Source: Raphanus sativus (Eukaryota > Streptophyta > Magnoliopsida > Brassicales > Brassicaceae). Taken from it: a stretch of DNA of 64,000 bases. The stretch lies in contig NC_079515.1 of assembly GCF_000801105.2 (NCBI RefSeq), positions 6,634,001 through 6,698,000 on the forward strand, in the 5' to 3' direction. A model generated the notes under the pieces. That model saw only the letters and a program-made list of their open reading frames with translations. It was not told the DNA's origin and searched no databases. A program made the translations under genes and the position numbers. This document shows, piece by piece, positions 10,987 to 23,100 of this stretch (the first letter of the stretch is position 1; the number at the start of each line of letters is the position of its first letter).

Positions 10987-13414
10987 TCAATCGTCTAGAC
11001 GTTGAGCTTGAAACTCTGAAACAAATAACAAAAACAGAGTGAGTTAGACATACATTATAGAAGTAATTGAAACACAAAAGTGAGGAAGCATTTCAAACCT
11101 TTCTCAAGTCGATCAAGCATCTCAACATCAGCAAGCATTTGTTCGTTTGTTCTGACTTCTTCAAACAGCTTGATGTCAGCATGCATCCACTGCTCAGTAC
11201 ACATGAGGACCTCTATCATATAGTGGGTTAAACAGCTTCGATATGGTTCCAAGATCCTGCCACTTGTGCTGAAGGCACTTTCAGACGCCACTGAAGACAC
11301 TTGCATGGCGAAGAGATCTCTAGCCATTTCCGCCAGAACAGGGAACTTCATCTGGTGAACCTTCCACCAAGATAAAACGTCGAAGTCAACACCAAGTATG
11401 AGCTTTGGATTTTCAACTGGTTCCTTCAAATACACTTCCAGCTCATCACGTGTATCCTCTCCCTTTTCAGCAACCAGCTCCTTGTAGACACAATCCATCC
11501 TCTCATAACCAAAGTCTTCAACCACCAGCTCCATTCTATCCCCCTGATCTTGAGACTCTTGACTCGGCTGAGAAGACGATGCTTGATTGGACTGAGATGA
11601 CTGCCCAACTGACCCTCCAAAACGAGTGTTGTACTCATTGAACATGCACTTGAGAATATCACCAACAGACTGAAGCATTTCCTTAGCCTCTAAACTGTCC
11701 TTCTCATAGAGTTTCTCAAAGCAAAGCTGTGCGAATTGCATCTTCTTCCTGGGATCCAAAATCGTGGCCAAGATCAGCATCTTGTTCACACTCTTGATAC
11801 CATCCCAATACTTGAGAAACTTTTGCAACATCTCTGATGCTTTAACCTTCAGCTCAGGATCGTAACTGTTGGCTAGTGCAGTGAGATTTCTTTCGATGGT
11901 CACTATCTCACCATAGCAGTTGAACGAGTTCACCTTCGCTGAGGCAGAAACAACCAAAGTGCTGTTGTAGAAGATTACCAAAAACCTCTTCAGCTTCTCC
12001 ACGACACTCCAGTCTCTGGAAGCAGGAGGTCCACACCTCCTAACACCATTATCCATCTCAAGAAAATAATCATTATACAACCTATCTTCAGCTTCCATCC
12101 TATCAAATGCAGCTCTAAATTGTAGAGCTCTAGACAGCATGAGGAAGGTTGAGTTCCATCTGGTCTTACTATCCAATGGCAAACTACCACGGCTCATTCT
12201 CCCACTAGTGACTCTCAGATCAAACGCATTCAGCCTATTAGTTGAAGAACGAACATATTGAACTGCATTCCTAATGGCTAACACATTCTCTCCTACCTCA
12301 GACAAACCCTCCTTAGCAATCAAATTAATGATATGAGCAGAGCACCTCATGTGTAAGAAATTACCATCCAAAACTAGAGCATCAGGGCCAACCTCTCTAA
12401 ATAGCGCATGGAATCTCCTAAGGGCAGAGGTGTTAGCAGTAGCATTATCTACTGTAATGCAAAATACTCTCTCGATTCCCCATTCCTCTAGACACTCTAA
12501 GAGGACATTAGAGATGGTCTGACCTTTATGATCCATCACGTACTTGAAGCCAAGGATAAGCTTCTGGAGCTGCCATGAAGCGTCAATGAAATGGCCTGTT
12601 ATTACCATATAACTAGCACCTGTTAAACATGAAAAAAAAACAAGTTACTAAAACTGTTTAAATTCAGTAGTAAAAAAAAGTTATTAAAATGAACTAACTA
12701 CAGTTGAGAAACCATTACCTGTAACTTGAGAAACCCAAATGTCAGTAGTAAGAGACACTCTTTGCTTCGTTGTGCGAAGCAAGTTCTTCAAAGCTGTCTT
12801 CTTCCTCACGTACATCTGAACAATGTCTCGTGTAGCAGTCCTCCTCGAATGAGGCTTGTGCAGGTTTACCTTGCAAATTAAGAGAAGAAAAGTTAGACTT
12901 AAATTACATAAATGTAAACAGATAAGAGGTTATACGATATTACCTTTCTGCAGAAGGTTTTCCAAGCCACACTTTCAACAAATGAAAGAGGCAACTCGGC
13001 TGAAACAATCAACTCGTTAGTGGCTTCTCTGAAGACTGGCTCCGAGACCCTTGATGAGTTCAGATTGCCTTCAGTATTAATCTGAAGTTGATCCTTCTCA
13101 TGACTGGTTAACCATGATTGGTACTCCTTGCAGATCGTCAAATGCTTCTGAAGGTTTGATGTTCCTGATTTGCTAGCACAGGAGAAGACCTTCTGACAAT
13201 AGTGACAAATGCACTTGTCACGACTGTCTTTGGTTCTGGTGTAATGCTTCCACACAGCAGACCTTGGCACCACAGCTTTCTTCACCGTCTTCGACAGAGA
13301 AGACACTCCAGGTGATGCGTTTGCACCATTGGACTTCCCTTGGCACTCTTGTTGGACGTCAACATCCATTGTTTCTTCAACAGTGTGTGCGCTCTTAGAG
13401 GATGATGAAACCAT
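10987..13414 (-). CDS. hAT-family transposase (BED zinc finger, RNase H-like, hAT dimerisation domain)
   Basis: Exons on the minus strand: 13414-12944, 12869-12719, 12619-11099 and 11015-10987. All have GT/AG borders and join to exactly 724 codons (723 residues). Near residues 55-100 is a BED-type zinc finger (CICHYCQ...HLTIC). Next come the hAT catalytic-core segments: LTTDIWVSQVT, then GHFIDASWQLQKLILGF, then ITVDNATANT. A C-terminal hAT dimerisation region includes SWWKVHQMKFPVLAEMARD and ASESAFSTSGRI. No stop or frameshift is seen, which fits a functional transposase. It excises and reinserts hAT DNA in the nucleus. The first ATG precedes the BED finger by a sensible distance. The 29-bp last exon is predicted from splice signals only. 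Confidence 0.88.
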
Positions 13415-14390
13415 CTACAAGAAAAATGAAAAGAAAAATTCAGTGGCAAAAACATAAAAAAATAACAAGTCACTGATAATATATCTACAAGAATCTTAAG
13501 ACATAGCTCACGAGATGAAAATAAAATACATTTATTTTGAACAACAACATAGCTTAAGAACCCTTACAACTAACAAAAAAATAACTATGGAACAAGAACA
13601 CATAGTACTTGATAATATATGGTTAACCATGAAAACAACGTAACATTACAAGTAGAAGCAGACAACAACTAGTCATATGAGAACCCGTTGATGCAACAGC
13701 AACATCTATGACTAATCATAAAAAAGACAGCATCTACACATATAAAACAACATAAGAAAACTCTTGATGCCTAATTAAAACGAAACAAAACATAAAACTT
13801 GACTTTTACCACACAAAAAAAAATTGAATTCGCTTAAAATACAAATCGAAACCATAAAACCCGAACTCAATAAAGTTGGAGATAAGCATCGAGTAATCTG
13901 AATAAGGAGTACCTTTGACTCAAAGGTTTTGATTGATTACTAGAGCTTTGTGATGGAGGAGTCGATGATGATAGCAGACCCATTTATAGGATTATAGAGT
14001 TAGGGTTTCGGTTGATATCGAAGAATAAAAACAGTTAGGAGAATCGATGGAGATATCCGATAATCGGAGTTAGGGAAGGGATTCAGTGAGAATATCTAGG
14101 TGAATCGAGATTTAGGAAAGGTTCTGGAGATTTTGGAGAGATTCTCCTTTTTGCTCAAGGGATGTGAAAATCGAAAGGGGGAAAGAGGATTAGGGTAAGT
14201 GGTCTCGGGCTTCGGGTGTAATCAATCGGTTCTCGGTTTCAAACCGAACCGACCCATAACCCGACGGTAACAAATAGTTGGCTCCATTCGGTTTTTGAAG
14301 AGGATCCGAGTCCGACCCGAACCGGTTTTATCGGACCGGGTTCGGTTCGGGTTTCCGGGTTCAGGCCTTTTGCCCAGGCCTAATTTAAGT

Positions 14391-14677
14391 ATACACATGT
14401 TTTGTTAAAACCTTTATCAAATAAACCATATCATCCAAACTTTTATCAAATAAATCATATGAAGCTAAGGTCGTACTCATTCATTTAAGCAGGAGTTTTT
14501 AAAATTATATTAATGTGAAGGGACTTGTATGATTCGTTTTCAAAGACGATATTTTCATAGTTTTTTTTTTTACTTCTTAGTTTGCATAACAGAAAAGAAA
14601 TTCACAATTTTAAAAGAAAAAATAACAGACAGAGATTAGTTCGAAAAGATTAGAAGACATTTGGATTTCTTCTTCTC
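14391..14677. other. Intergenic 3' flank of the VDAC pseudogene
   Basis: AT-rich, without a recognisable gene. It contains the hAT insertion flank and probably the old 3' UTR of the porin pseudogene. Confidence 0.5.
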
Positions 14678-16196
14678 TCAAGGCTTGAGAGCGAGAGCAA
14701 ACCCAACCTTAACTCTCTTCTCAATGGCCTTAGAGTAAACCTCTCCGGAGATGGTGATGAACGACTTTGGACGCCACTCGTATTGGATCAGCGCGTTGGC
14801 TATACCTGCATTGTTCACTCGTGCCTTCACTGCTGTCAATGGGTCTAAGAGCGTGCTGAGCTCTCACGGTTATCGAGTTCACTTGGCTCTTCAAGTTGTA
14901 GTTCACCTCAGCTCCAACCACTGTGGGTTCACCACGTGGTAGTACGGTGCATCCAATCTCTCACCTTTGTCATTCCTGTTAAACAAAACACAACTCAAGA
15001 AAAGATCAAACCCCAAAAATAGAAAGTAGAGATTGAATTATTCAAGTTCAGACACTTACAGAGTAAAAGAAGCAACCAAATCATCCTTACTGAAACTCAC
15101 ACCAGCATTGAAATGTTTGAAGTTGCCAGATTCTGTGTCGAAAGACACATCTGTACCAAGAGCCAACAGGTTGGTCCCAATCACACTGGATAAGTTGATA
15201 ATGGGGTTAACTGTAAATCCAACACTGGTGCAGATGCCTGCATGTGGGTGCAGATTTTGTAGTTCAACCTGAAAACAAACACAAACAATGGTTCATTAAA
15301 CAGATTCCATAACATAACAAAACTATATAATGAACTTTAAATGAAAGTTATGTTTTTTACCTTGGCAGATTTCTAGTCAGGCACCTTGGCGCTAACAATG
15401 ATTGCCTTCAATCCAGGGATATCCTAATCATAGGTGATAGTGGTAAGGATCTGAAATAAAAACATAAAGTGACATGTCAAAAGCAAAGCTTGTATGATCT
15501 CTAAATATAATATATGAGATGATGGTTGCTTACAGAAGAATAAGAGGCAACGTTGATATTAGCAGTGAAGTTCTTGTTTTTGACTTGGTAGCTACATCAC
15601 ACACAAACAAATCTCCCGTGTTTGTTCCACTTGTAATGTTTGCCAACAAAAATCATCACAGCACACAGAAAAAGAACATCAACTTAGCAGGATTCAAAGT
15701 GGAAACAACAGGTCCGTTTCCTAGCCGTTTACCACCAACGTGGTTTCCAAGGTTGTGAGAGCTTAACCCAATCTCACTCAGAAACTCGTACTCTTTTCTC
15801 GCAGAACCCATCTCCTGCAATTTCAAAGTAACAGAATCCAAAGTGATTAAAGCCGAGTAAATGGATCAAAATTTAAGCATATCAAACACCAATTAAAACA
15901 ACCCACAATTTCAAAAGACGAAAAGAAGCGGAGAAAGCAAAAAAAAAAAAACAGAGGAGAATCAATCACATGTCTTATTGTCGATGGTATTGAAGAATGG
16001 AGTTTCCTGATTACCTTTGATGAGATAGACTTATAGGAGTAAGAAAGGGAGTTCCTGACTTTCAATAAGAAACCTTAACAAAGACTAATCATCACAGAAA
16101 CGAATCAGAAGAAGCTCATTAACCGTGACAATGTTTGTTTCTGAATACCTCTGGCCTTTTTTCCATCTCAGTGTAGAGTCCTGGACCTTTACCCAT
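14678..16196 (-). pseudogene. VDAC (mitochondrial outer-membrane porin) pseudogene, VDAC3-like
   Basis: The minus strand carries recognisable VDAC exons in order. The first exon (16196 downward) reads MGKGPGLYTE. A segment near 15540-15625 holds GTNTGDLFVCDV and VKNKNFTANINV. Near 15361-15450 are IPGLKAIIVSAKVPD and the start of the next strand. At 15060-15270 are VNPIINLSSVIGTNLLALGT and DTESGNFKHFNAG. The C-terminal exon (14678-14920) has [12 protein letters not shown] and ends ALALKP-stop. Intact VDACs form a 19-strand barrel of about 275 residues. This copy has a 1-nt deletion in exon 1 (ATGGA for ATTGGA), two in-frame stops near 15380-15425 (after ITYD and after KVPD), and a 1-nt insertion at the CAGCACGCTCTT-A-GACCC site in the last exon. 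It also carries a foreign ALDH7B piece. It cannot make a porin. ESGNFKHFNAG and VKARVNNAG resemble VDAC3 best, from memory. Confidence 0.88.
15680..15811 (-). pseudogene. ALDH7B (antiquitin-like aldehyde dehydrogenase) first-exon fragment inside the VDAC pseudogene
   Basis: The minus-strand frame from ATG at 15811 reads MGSARKEYEFLSEIGLSSHN, then LG..V.GK...NGPVVSTLNPA. This is the N-terminus of the plant ALDH7B4 family, which begins MGSANNEYEFLSEIGLTSHN in Arabidopsis as I recall it. It stops after NPA and runs into sequence that becomes the second half of a VDAC exon. About 44 residues of the roughly 508-residue enzyme are present, so it has no catalytic function. An acceptor-like TTGCAG lies just upstream of the ATG, so splicing to the porin first exon is conceivable. 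Confidence 0.85.
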
Positions 16197-16404
16197 GATT
16201 GTTGAAGAACAGCGGCAAGCAAGCCTGCAAATCAGCGAGAACGATTGATGGGTTAGAAATATTAGGAATTGTGAGGATGGTGCTAAAGGGTTGAAGGCTA
16301 ACCTTTTAATAGGTTGAGTTCCACAACGCCTTCCGTTACAGATATTGGATCGTCACCGTTTCCGCCGATCGAGAAGAGACGAAGAACATGAAAGAGAGTA
16401 TTTG

Positions 16405-16500
16405 ATTAGGGTTTCTATAGAAGCTTGTGGTCGATGGGCTGTAGAAGAAGCGCATGAAGCCCACCGCGAAGCCCGAGCCCATATAATCACGCTTTAGTGA
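16405..16500 (-). promoter_or_regulatory. Retained promoter of the VDAC pseudogene with TGGGCT motifs
   Basis: On the minus strand ATGGGCTCGGGCTTCGCGG, then GTGGGCTTC, then a third GGGCT element (CAGCCCAT near 16433) lie about 230-300 bp before the former start codon. TGGGCY site II elements are typical of plant genes for mitochondrial proteins. Their survival suggests the locus might still be transcribed. Confidence 0.45.
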
Positions 16501-16559
16501 AATAGTGCGGATCTGACGTGTCGACACAACAGAGCTCCTGTTTATGACGTGAAATCTGA

Positions 16560-18650
16560 CGTGGCGCGCACAGAAGTGACTGAACTGTACTTTATATAAA
16601 TAAATTTAGAATATTTGCACTCTCTACACAAACATTATAGTGTATTTAGCTATATACACATTTCAATTCATCCCCCACATATTTCTAATTTACAATTACT
16701 CTACTGCCCCTATTACCTATATTATGTACATAGCTAGATAAGAAAAAAGTATTTTGGTCGAGAGTGAAAAAATTCTATTATTCCTCTTCTTTGTTTATCA
16801 TCTCTCTCTACTCTCGTCTCATAAACTTGTTTTTATTTTTATTTTTTATTTATTTTTATTTTTTGTAAACTAACTTGTTTTTATTTTTAGAATCTTCATT
16901 TTCTACAAATTTGAAATCTCCACTATCTCCACCATCCATTCATCATCATCTCACATTCCTCAGTGCCACCTCCAATCTCCGTTTCCCTTCCCATCTGATC
17001 CAACCCATTTTTTCTTTTACAAAATCTTCTTCGAGTTCAAACCCAAATCTCTATCGTCGGCACCGGAGGACATGCCTCTTCTCCCGCCTGACTTAAACTC
17101 GTGATCCAAAAACAAGATCCAATCTCTAAAACCACCAACTCTATCCACTCGTTGTTACATGATATAATCTTCTATATCCTTCCAACTGCGTAGTACCAAC
17201 TGCAACAAATGTGCCACTGCTTATACATTTGTATATATATTTAAAACAATAAAAATTTTAACCAGATACTATTTTACTTATATTTTTCTTATTATCTTTT
17301 ACATTCTTTGTTAGACTGCTAACATATTCAGTATCATAAAGATACGTTATTAGATTGACAACAACTTAAATAGCGTTTTACCATAAAAAAAACAATTTAA
17401 ATAGCGTATAAGAAATTTTTCCTACATTTAAAGTTTTCAATTTTTTTTGTTGGATTAATTGTTAGCATGTTAACATATCTAATAACATATAACAATTTTA
17501 TTCATACCTTTACATGTATCTTTATGATACGTGGTTCATTGATTAAACAACACGACAGATTGTTCGGCCATCTCATTTGACTAATCTCATTATATTATCT
17601 TCTTTTATGGATTAGAACCGATTATACTCAATGATTTTTCTTTTGTACTCCACTTTAGTGCTTGTATTGCATGCCTATTTTATGAATATTAATGTTTATG
17701 TTGTATGATAACAATTTAACTTGGTTACTCACTAGCACAATAAAACATAAATATACTTCAAGTGACACCTCTCTATAAAATATCATAAACAGCATTTGAT
17801 CAAAGAGCAGATATAATCTGAAATAAATACCGACTAACAAATAAAGTGTACGTGTAAATTGAAGTATAACCTTGCTATCTTGTATATTAACTCTTTATAA
17901 AATAACTTTACCATCATTTTTTCAAATAGCCTGGAAAAATGAAAGTTAATACCAGCTAACATATAAAGTGGTCGGATAAGTGGGAGTATAGTATGCTAAC
18001 TTTCATATATATTAAATTGTTTTTGTCGAAAGAAGCAAAAACAGATGAGCGTCTTTCGAAAACGAGCACTGTGGAAATTTATGTTCCTAGATAGTATGTT
18101 AGTTGATAAGATTTTAAACGTGTAATAATGGAGATGTCTCTATGATTCATCAAAAAAAAAGAGATACTTTATGCATCTACGAATTAGTCAATTAGAATCC
18201 AAATGTGGATTCCAAATAGTAAACAACAAGAAATAAATTCTGAAATTACTTTCATGTAATAAGAAAACAGTTTTCTTCATAAGAAACTCCAGCACGGATC
18301 TTTGCTCGGTTTGCGCGCAAAAAAGTTTTGAGACGGAGTCGTATTGATCATCTTAAGGAATGACTCGAGGAATCTTCGAACAAAAGAGAAACGAAAAGGT
18401 TGAACCCCGCGAGATTGAACTCTTGATCTTATACAAAACTGTGGTAATGAATATGTGTGTGATCAAGTGTATACAGACCAGAGATTATGTAAACCATTAT
18501 GGTGGAAAATATCTTATTCAGTTTTTTTTTTAGATTCATCAGAAAAAAAACAGAGGAAAAAGATTGAGAAGAACAGTTACAACAAAAAAAAAAGATGGAG
18601 AAGAAGATAACGACAATGAGATAGAAAATGACAGCTAATACCTATGAACT
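16560..18650. other. Intergenic, no confident gene
   Basis: Only short ORFs occur. One at 16875-17096 (+) is Ser/Pro-rich, with no recognisable family. An imperfect inverted pair (TATCATAAAGATACGTTATTAG near 17331, TATCTTTATGATACGT near 17518) and a doubled motif (ACnnnCTAACAnATAAAGTG near 17831 and 17952) hint at decayed MITEs. Confidence 0.4.
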
Positions 18651-18799
18651 CGATCTATGATGAGCAATTTACCAAAGGGCTCCAAAAGTAATTTTACATA
18701 CTATATATCTACCGTAGCTTTTGCACATTTACTGTTTAGGGTAGTTTACTAATTTCCAACTTTTTAATGGATTTCTAGCTAATTGACTCATAGATTTAA

Positions 18800-19130
18800 A
18801 AGTAGATTATTCGTTCTAACAAAAAAATATACTTATTTAATATGGAATTTAATTTCTACTAACTCATTTTCCGTATAAGACGAAATTTACTTTTAGTAGA
18901 ACTTAATTTAAAATTTTAATTTATCAAATTTTTCAAACAAAAAATATCAGTTTGTGTATATGGTTGTTTTGTCAATTGTTTCTATTTTTTAATTCTTTTA
19001 ATTCATAAAATCATTTGTTTCATTTAGTTTTAGAAATGAAAAAGGTAAAAGAGACAAAGAATTGGCAAAAGAAAATTATACCAAAAATATAACTATGTTG
19101 TTTTTTGTTCAGTTTTGGTAATTTTCAGGT
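18800..19130. mobile_element. Right-end remnant of the 5978-8215 element family
   Basis: The sequence from TTTTCCGTATAAGACG through ATCAGTTTGTGTATATGG, TTGGCAAAAGAAAATTATAC and GTTCAGTTTTGGTAATTTTC parallels 7935-8212 block by block. The left end is degraded; AATTTACCAAAGGGC at about 18667 may be what is left of it. There is no coding content. Confidence 0.5.
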
Positions 19131-20173
19131 AAAACAATTCCGATGCCAATTTTCTTATAATCATACCGCTTTCGTTTTCCTGTTAAATTGATTTTATCAT
19201 CCAAACATTCAATTTTTTGTCATTTGATATACTTTGGTTTAGTATTATTATATGTATCTTACCCGTAAATAGTAGAATTATTAGGTTGTGATCATCATCT
19301 ATAACTCTTTAGCTTTATAAAAAAAAAAATATTACTAGCTTGTTTTCTTAATACAGGTAGGTGAAAGTTTCTGAGGACAGAAATGTTTAGAATTGCGTCC
19401 TCATTTTATTTTTGTAGAAATTGCGTTTTCTTTACATTATTGAATCTAGCAAAAAATGGAAAAGAAAGTGCGGGACGATAAATAAAGACGAACCGCGTAT
19501 AAAAGATAGGGTAATTAAGCTAGAAAACCAAAGAAGATGGTATAATTGGCATTATACCAAAGAGAAGAAACGCCATCCGACGCGTCATCAAAACCGGCCA
19601 GGAAAAGACCATTTTACCCAGGACGCTTCATCCTCCCCTAGGTTTTGTTTTAGGTCGTAGGGTTGTAGTGTCTGACAGAAGATCTGTGTAAAGATTTAGC
19701 GAGATAAGAAATAGATTTAGTTTACAGAAGAAGCGAATGCATCGATAAACCAAAAGCGACCGTGTTTTAGAGGATAAGTCTGACGCATACGGCGGTCCTG
19801 TAGACGAAATCTTTGTAAAGATTTCCCTGTCACGCATGTACGAGAAGATCTATACTAAATCGGTTGCCGTGTATAAAGGAGTGTTAGACGGTTTCTCATT
19901 TACAAGCAAACGAAGTTCAGATCAGGGAAGAGAAAAGATTGTGCGATTTAAAAAGTCTGCAGAAGCTTTTAAGATAGGTAAAAGGATTTTTTGTCTTTAG
20001 TTATCAGCTTTAAATATGTAAAACCGATATCGTTGCTAGGTCTGAGAATTTATTTTGTCGAGCATTTAATCCAGATATTTCAAATGATTGTTTCTGTTTC
20101 GTATAAATGTTTGTTTCTGTTTGTTTATGTTTGTCATGATATGTACTTATACATCGATCTTTTGTTTATCAGG

Positions 20174-23100
20174 ATGGGTCGTGTGTTCCGCATATAGCGT
20201 GGAGACTGGAAAAAGAATGCTCAAGAACAGTGGAACTTTGTACCAAACCATGAGGACTATGGCTTTACCATGTTTTTGGATTCACCGGAGACCCTTGGGC
20301 TAATCGATGAAACCGTGAGGGAGAACTACATGCTGGCTTCAGAAACTCCTGTTCTCATAACCTATGGGATGCCCGACTGGATGATGTTCCCCAGTGGTCC
20401 CTCTCCTCCGATAACGATTGCAACAACAGCGGATCTTGTAACCTTACTCTCCCGGAGGCCATACCTTGCGGAGATAGCCCTTCTTGTAACCTTTGGTGCA
20501 AAGAAAGTGGCTGAGTTTCAGTTTCTCTCTCGGGCTGATTTCACCATAGGATGTTCAACCTACGTTGTCGGTGATGGTCAGGATGAGAGCGCTAGAGCAA
20601 GATACGAGTGTAAGTGTTGTGTTGTTGTTTATGTTTAGCCCATTAGATTGTCATAATATAATATTAATGCATTTCATTTTGGTTGCAGCTTTGGTTTTGG
20701 GTGAGAGGCTTCTTATGAGCGAGAGGGTTATGAGTGAGATATTCGGAGAGCAAGATATGCTTGTCCTCCACCGTGTGGCTCTAGAGATGGCCCATGCTGA
20801 CAGGGTAATGGGAGGCCCAGCAGGTTCAGGCGTACCTACAGGAGTGGAGATCATTCAGCTTGATGATGATGACGACATGACGGAGGCTTCTCAGACCGGT
20901 ACGGCCGGGAATGGAACAGCCGGAGAAACCAGAGGTAGTGTATTTTGATTAACCGGCTAAAAAACAAAAAGGATGTTTATCCGACTTAATGAACGGCTAC
21001 TTATGGTCTTAATCTTTTTTTTTTGTACACAGGAGCGATTGTACCGTTTCAGCCACAGCCCCTAGCTCAGATCCCACCCGCACAAGCACCACCAGTTCTT
21101 TGGGATGTTGGGATGGATATGCTCGACTATCCAGAGTTCTACAACGCTCAAAGAGATGGGCGCCTAGTTGTGGCTGACGCAGCTTTCTGGAACGACCTTA
21201 TCGACGACAATAACCAGTCTCTCGAAGGGGTGTACCTCGTCACCAACACCAACCGCCAAGATGTGGGACTCACTCAAGGAGAATCATCTCCTCTTACACC
21301 TCCAATCAGCTGCACTCAAATAGGAGATGTGGTTCCTACCCTCAGTGGGGAACAAGGTAAAAAAAATTTGAAACGGTTGTTGGTTTAGTTTTGTTTGAAG
21401 TTATGAGAAGAAAATTTTAAAAACATTGCCTTTGTGAATACAGGCACCGAAGGTGGTGTGGTGGATGGAGCTGGAGGGACAGCACAAGAGAAGACCTTCG
21501 GCCCTCTTCCCGGCCCATCTCTGAAGCTAAGTTTGGCTTGTGGGTCAGGGGAACCGGATGCTACCCACTCTCGACTGCAAAAGGGGACACCACATCTTCG
21601 GAGGAGAGCGAAAAAGAGGGTGGGTTCTGAAGTTTAATGGTCATCAAGTTCTTAGTAAAATATGAATCTGTTTCTGTTTAGTAATCTTGAACTAAGGTAG
21701 TTTCGGTATTTTGGACGGTTAAGAGAAAGTTTAACCTTTTGGGGATGGTTTTTGAGTTAAACTTTGATTTAACCGTGGGGAAATCGGAAGGATTGTTTGT
21801 TTTCGATGTTTATGTTTTTGAAGTACTTCGTGTTGGCGGCATAAATGGATCGTCATTAGGAGTTTGGGATGTATGTTGTGGGTTGTGAAACATGTTGTAC
21901 TCGATCCCCTTAACTATATAAAATTTTCATGGCTTTGTTCCATGTTTGTAATTTAAAAAATGTTGGTTAAGTAAATATTTAGGGACCCATATTTATAGGG
22001 TCCGGTATAATGACTTAAACATGTAGAAATGACAATCTCAATGTCTTATTTTGGGAACACATATTTTGGGGTGAGAGGGAATCTTCAAATAATATAATTA
22101 GCCGGATAAGTGAGATGCATTAACTTCTAATTTGTATGGTTTGGATTGAGCTAAGTAAATGAAAAGGAGAATATATATATATATATAACCGGTTAACTAT
22201 ATACAATTACACTCTTCCTATGTTACGGTTATAATGGTTAGGGGGTTTAGTTTTGAAGGGTTTTTAGTTTTGAAAGTTTTGCGGTTTAGTGTAATCCTTT
22301 AGGGTAAGATTGGACGGTTAAGGGTTTAGAACATAAAAATAACTGAACGAAAGGAAATGTGCAACTATTTTTGTTAGCCGGTTAAGTCAAAAGCGGTTAA
22401 TTATGGGTTTTGTAAAATATGTAATGTGCATATGTGATTGCGTCTCACCTTTTCTTTTGTGCCTTATTAACAAAATTGGACATATTGCTGCAAATTTGTT
22501 GTGTATTACTCAGTACTTTTGCGTTGACAACACTGAATTTTTTGTTTTGCACAATGTAAGGAGAATATATTGGTGATTATGGAGCTTCACTCCAAGTGGG
22601 AATGATGTTCAGGAACCGTGACTCATTCAAGCAGCATATGGCTATGTTTGCAATAGCAAATAAGTTTTGCTACCGGAACGCAAAGTCCGATCCAACCATG
22701 ATGGTGTTGAAATGCATCAGCTCATCTTGCCAATGGCGTGTGTATGCAATCAGGTTAAAAGACTCGGATGTTTTTGAAGTCAGGAAAGTTGACCACATAC
22801 ATACATGTTCTATAGCTGACAGGGGTGGATACCAAAGCCAAGCAACATCGGCGGTCATTGGAGAATTGATGAAAACTAAGTACGCTGGGAACGGGCTAGG
22901 GCCAAAGCCAAATGAAATTAGAAGGATGATGCGCGGTGACCATGACGTCTGTATTTCATACTGGAAAGCGTGGAAGTCAAGGGATATGGCGGTGGATAGT
23001 GGACATGGAACATGTAATGATTCGTACAGAAAGCTTCCGGGTTATCTCAATAACCTTGTGTTAGCCAACCCAGGATCTTTAGCCAATTTGCACACCCAGG

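Larger units (their letters stand above)
10253..14382 (-). mobile_element. Complete hAT transposon
   Basis: It is 4130 bp long, flanked by a perfect 8-bp target duplication ATTTAAGT (10245-10252 and 14383-14390). The terminal repeats are TAGGGGTGGGCA on the left and TAGGCCTGGGCA on the right (reverse complemented), 10 of 12 identical. Both subterminal regions are packed with GGTTCGG/ACCGAAC motifs in both orientations, as expected for transposase-binding sites. It contains one spliced transposase gene on the minus strand (10987-13414). Perfect flanks and an open frame point to a young and potentially autonomous insertion. Confidence 0.93.

Noticed and set aside
14730..14942. Pair of overlapping opposite-strand ORFs
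   Set aside because: They are shadows of the broken VDAC C-terminal exon, created by the frameshift.
16875..17096. ORF of 73 residues, Ser/Pro-rich, resembling a transit peptide
   Set aside because: There is no downstream exon with a known domain, and composition alone explains it.
18380..18460. tRNA-like T-arm (CGAGATTGAACTC)
   Set aside because: No matching anticodon arm, D arm or acceptor stem could be fitted on either strand.
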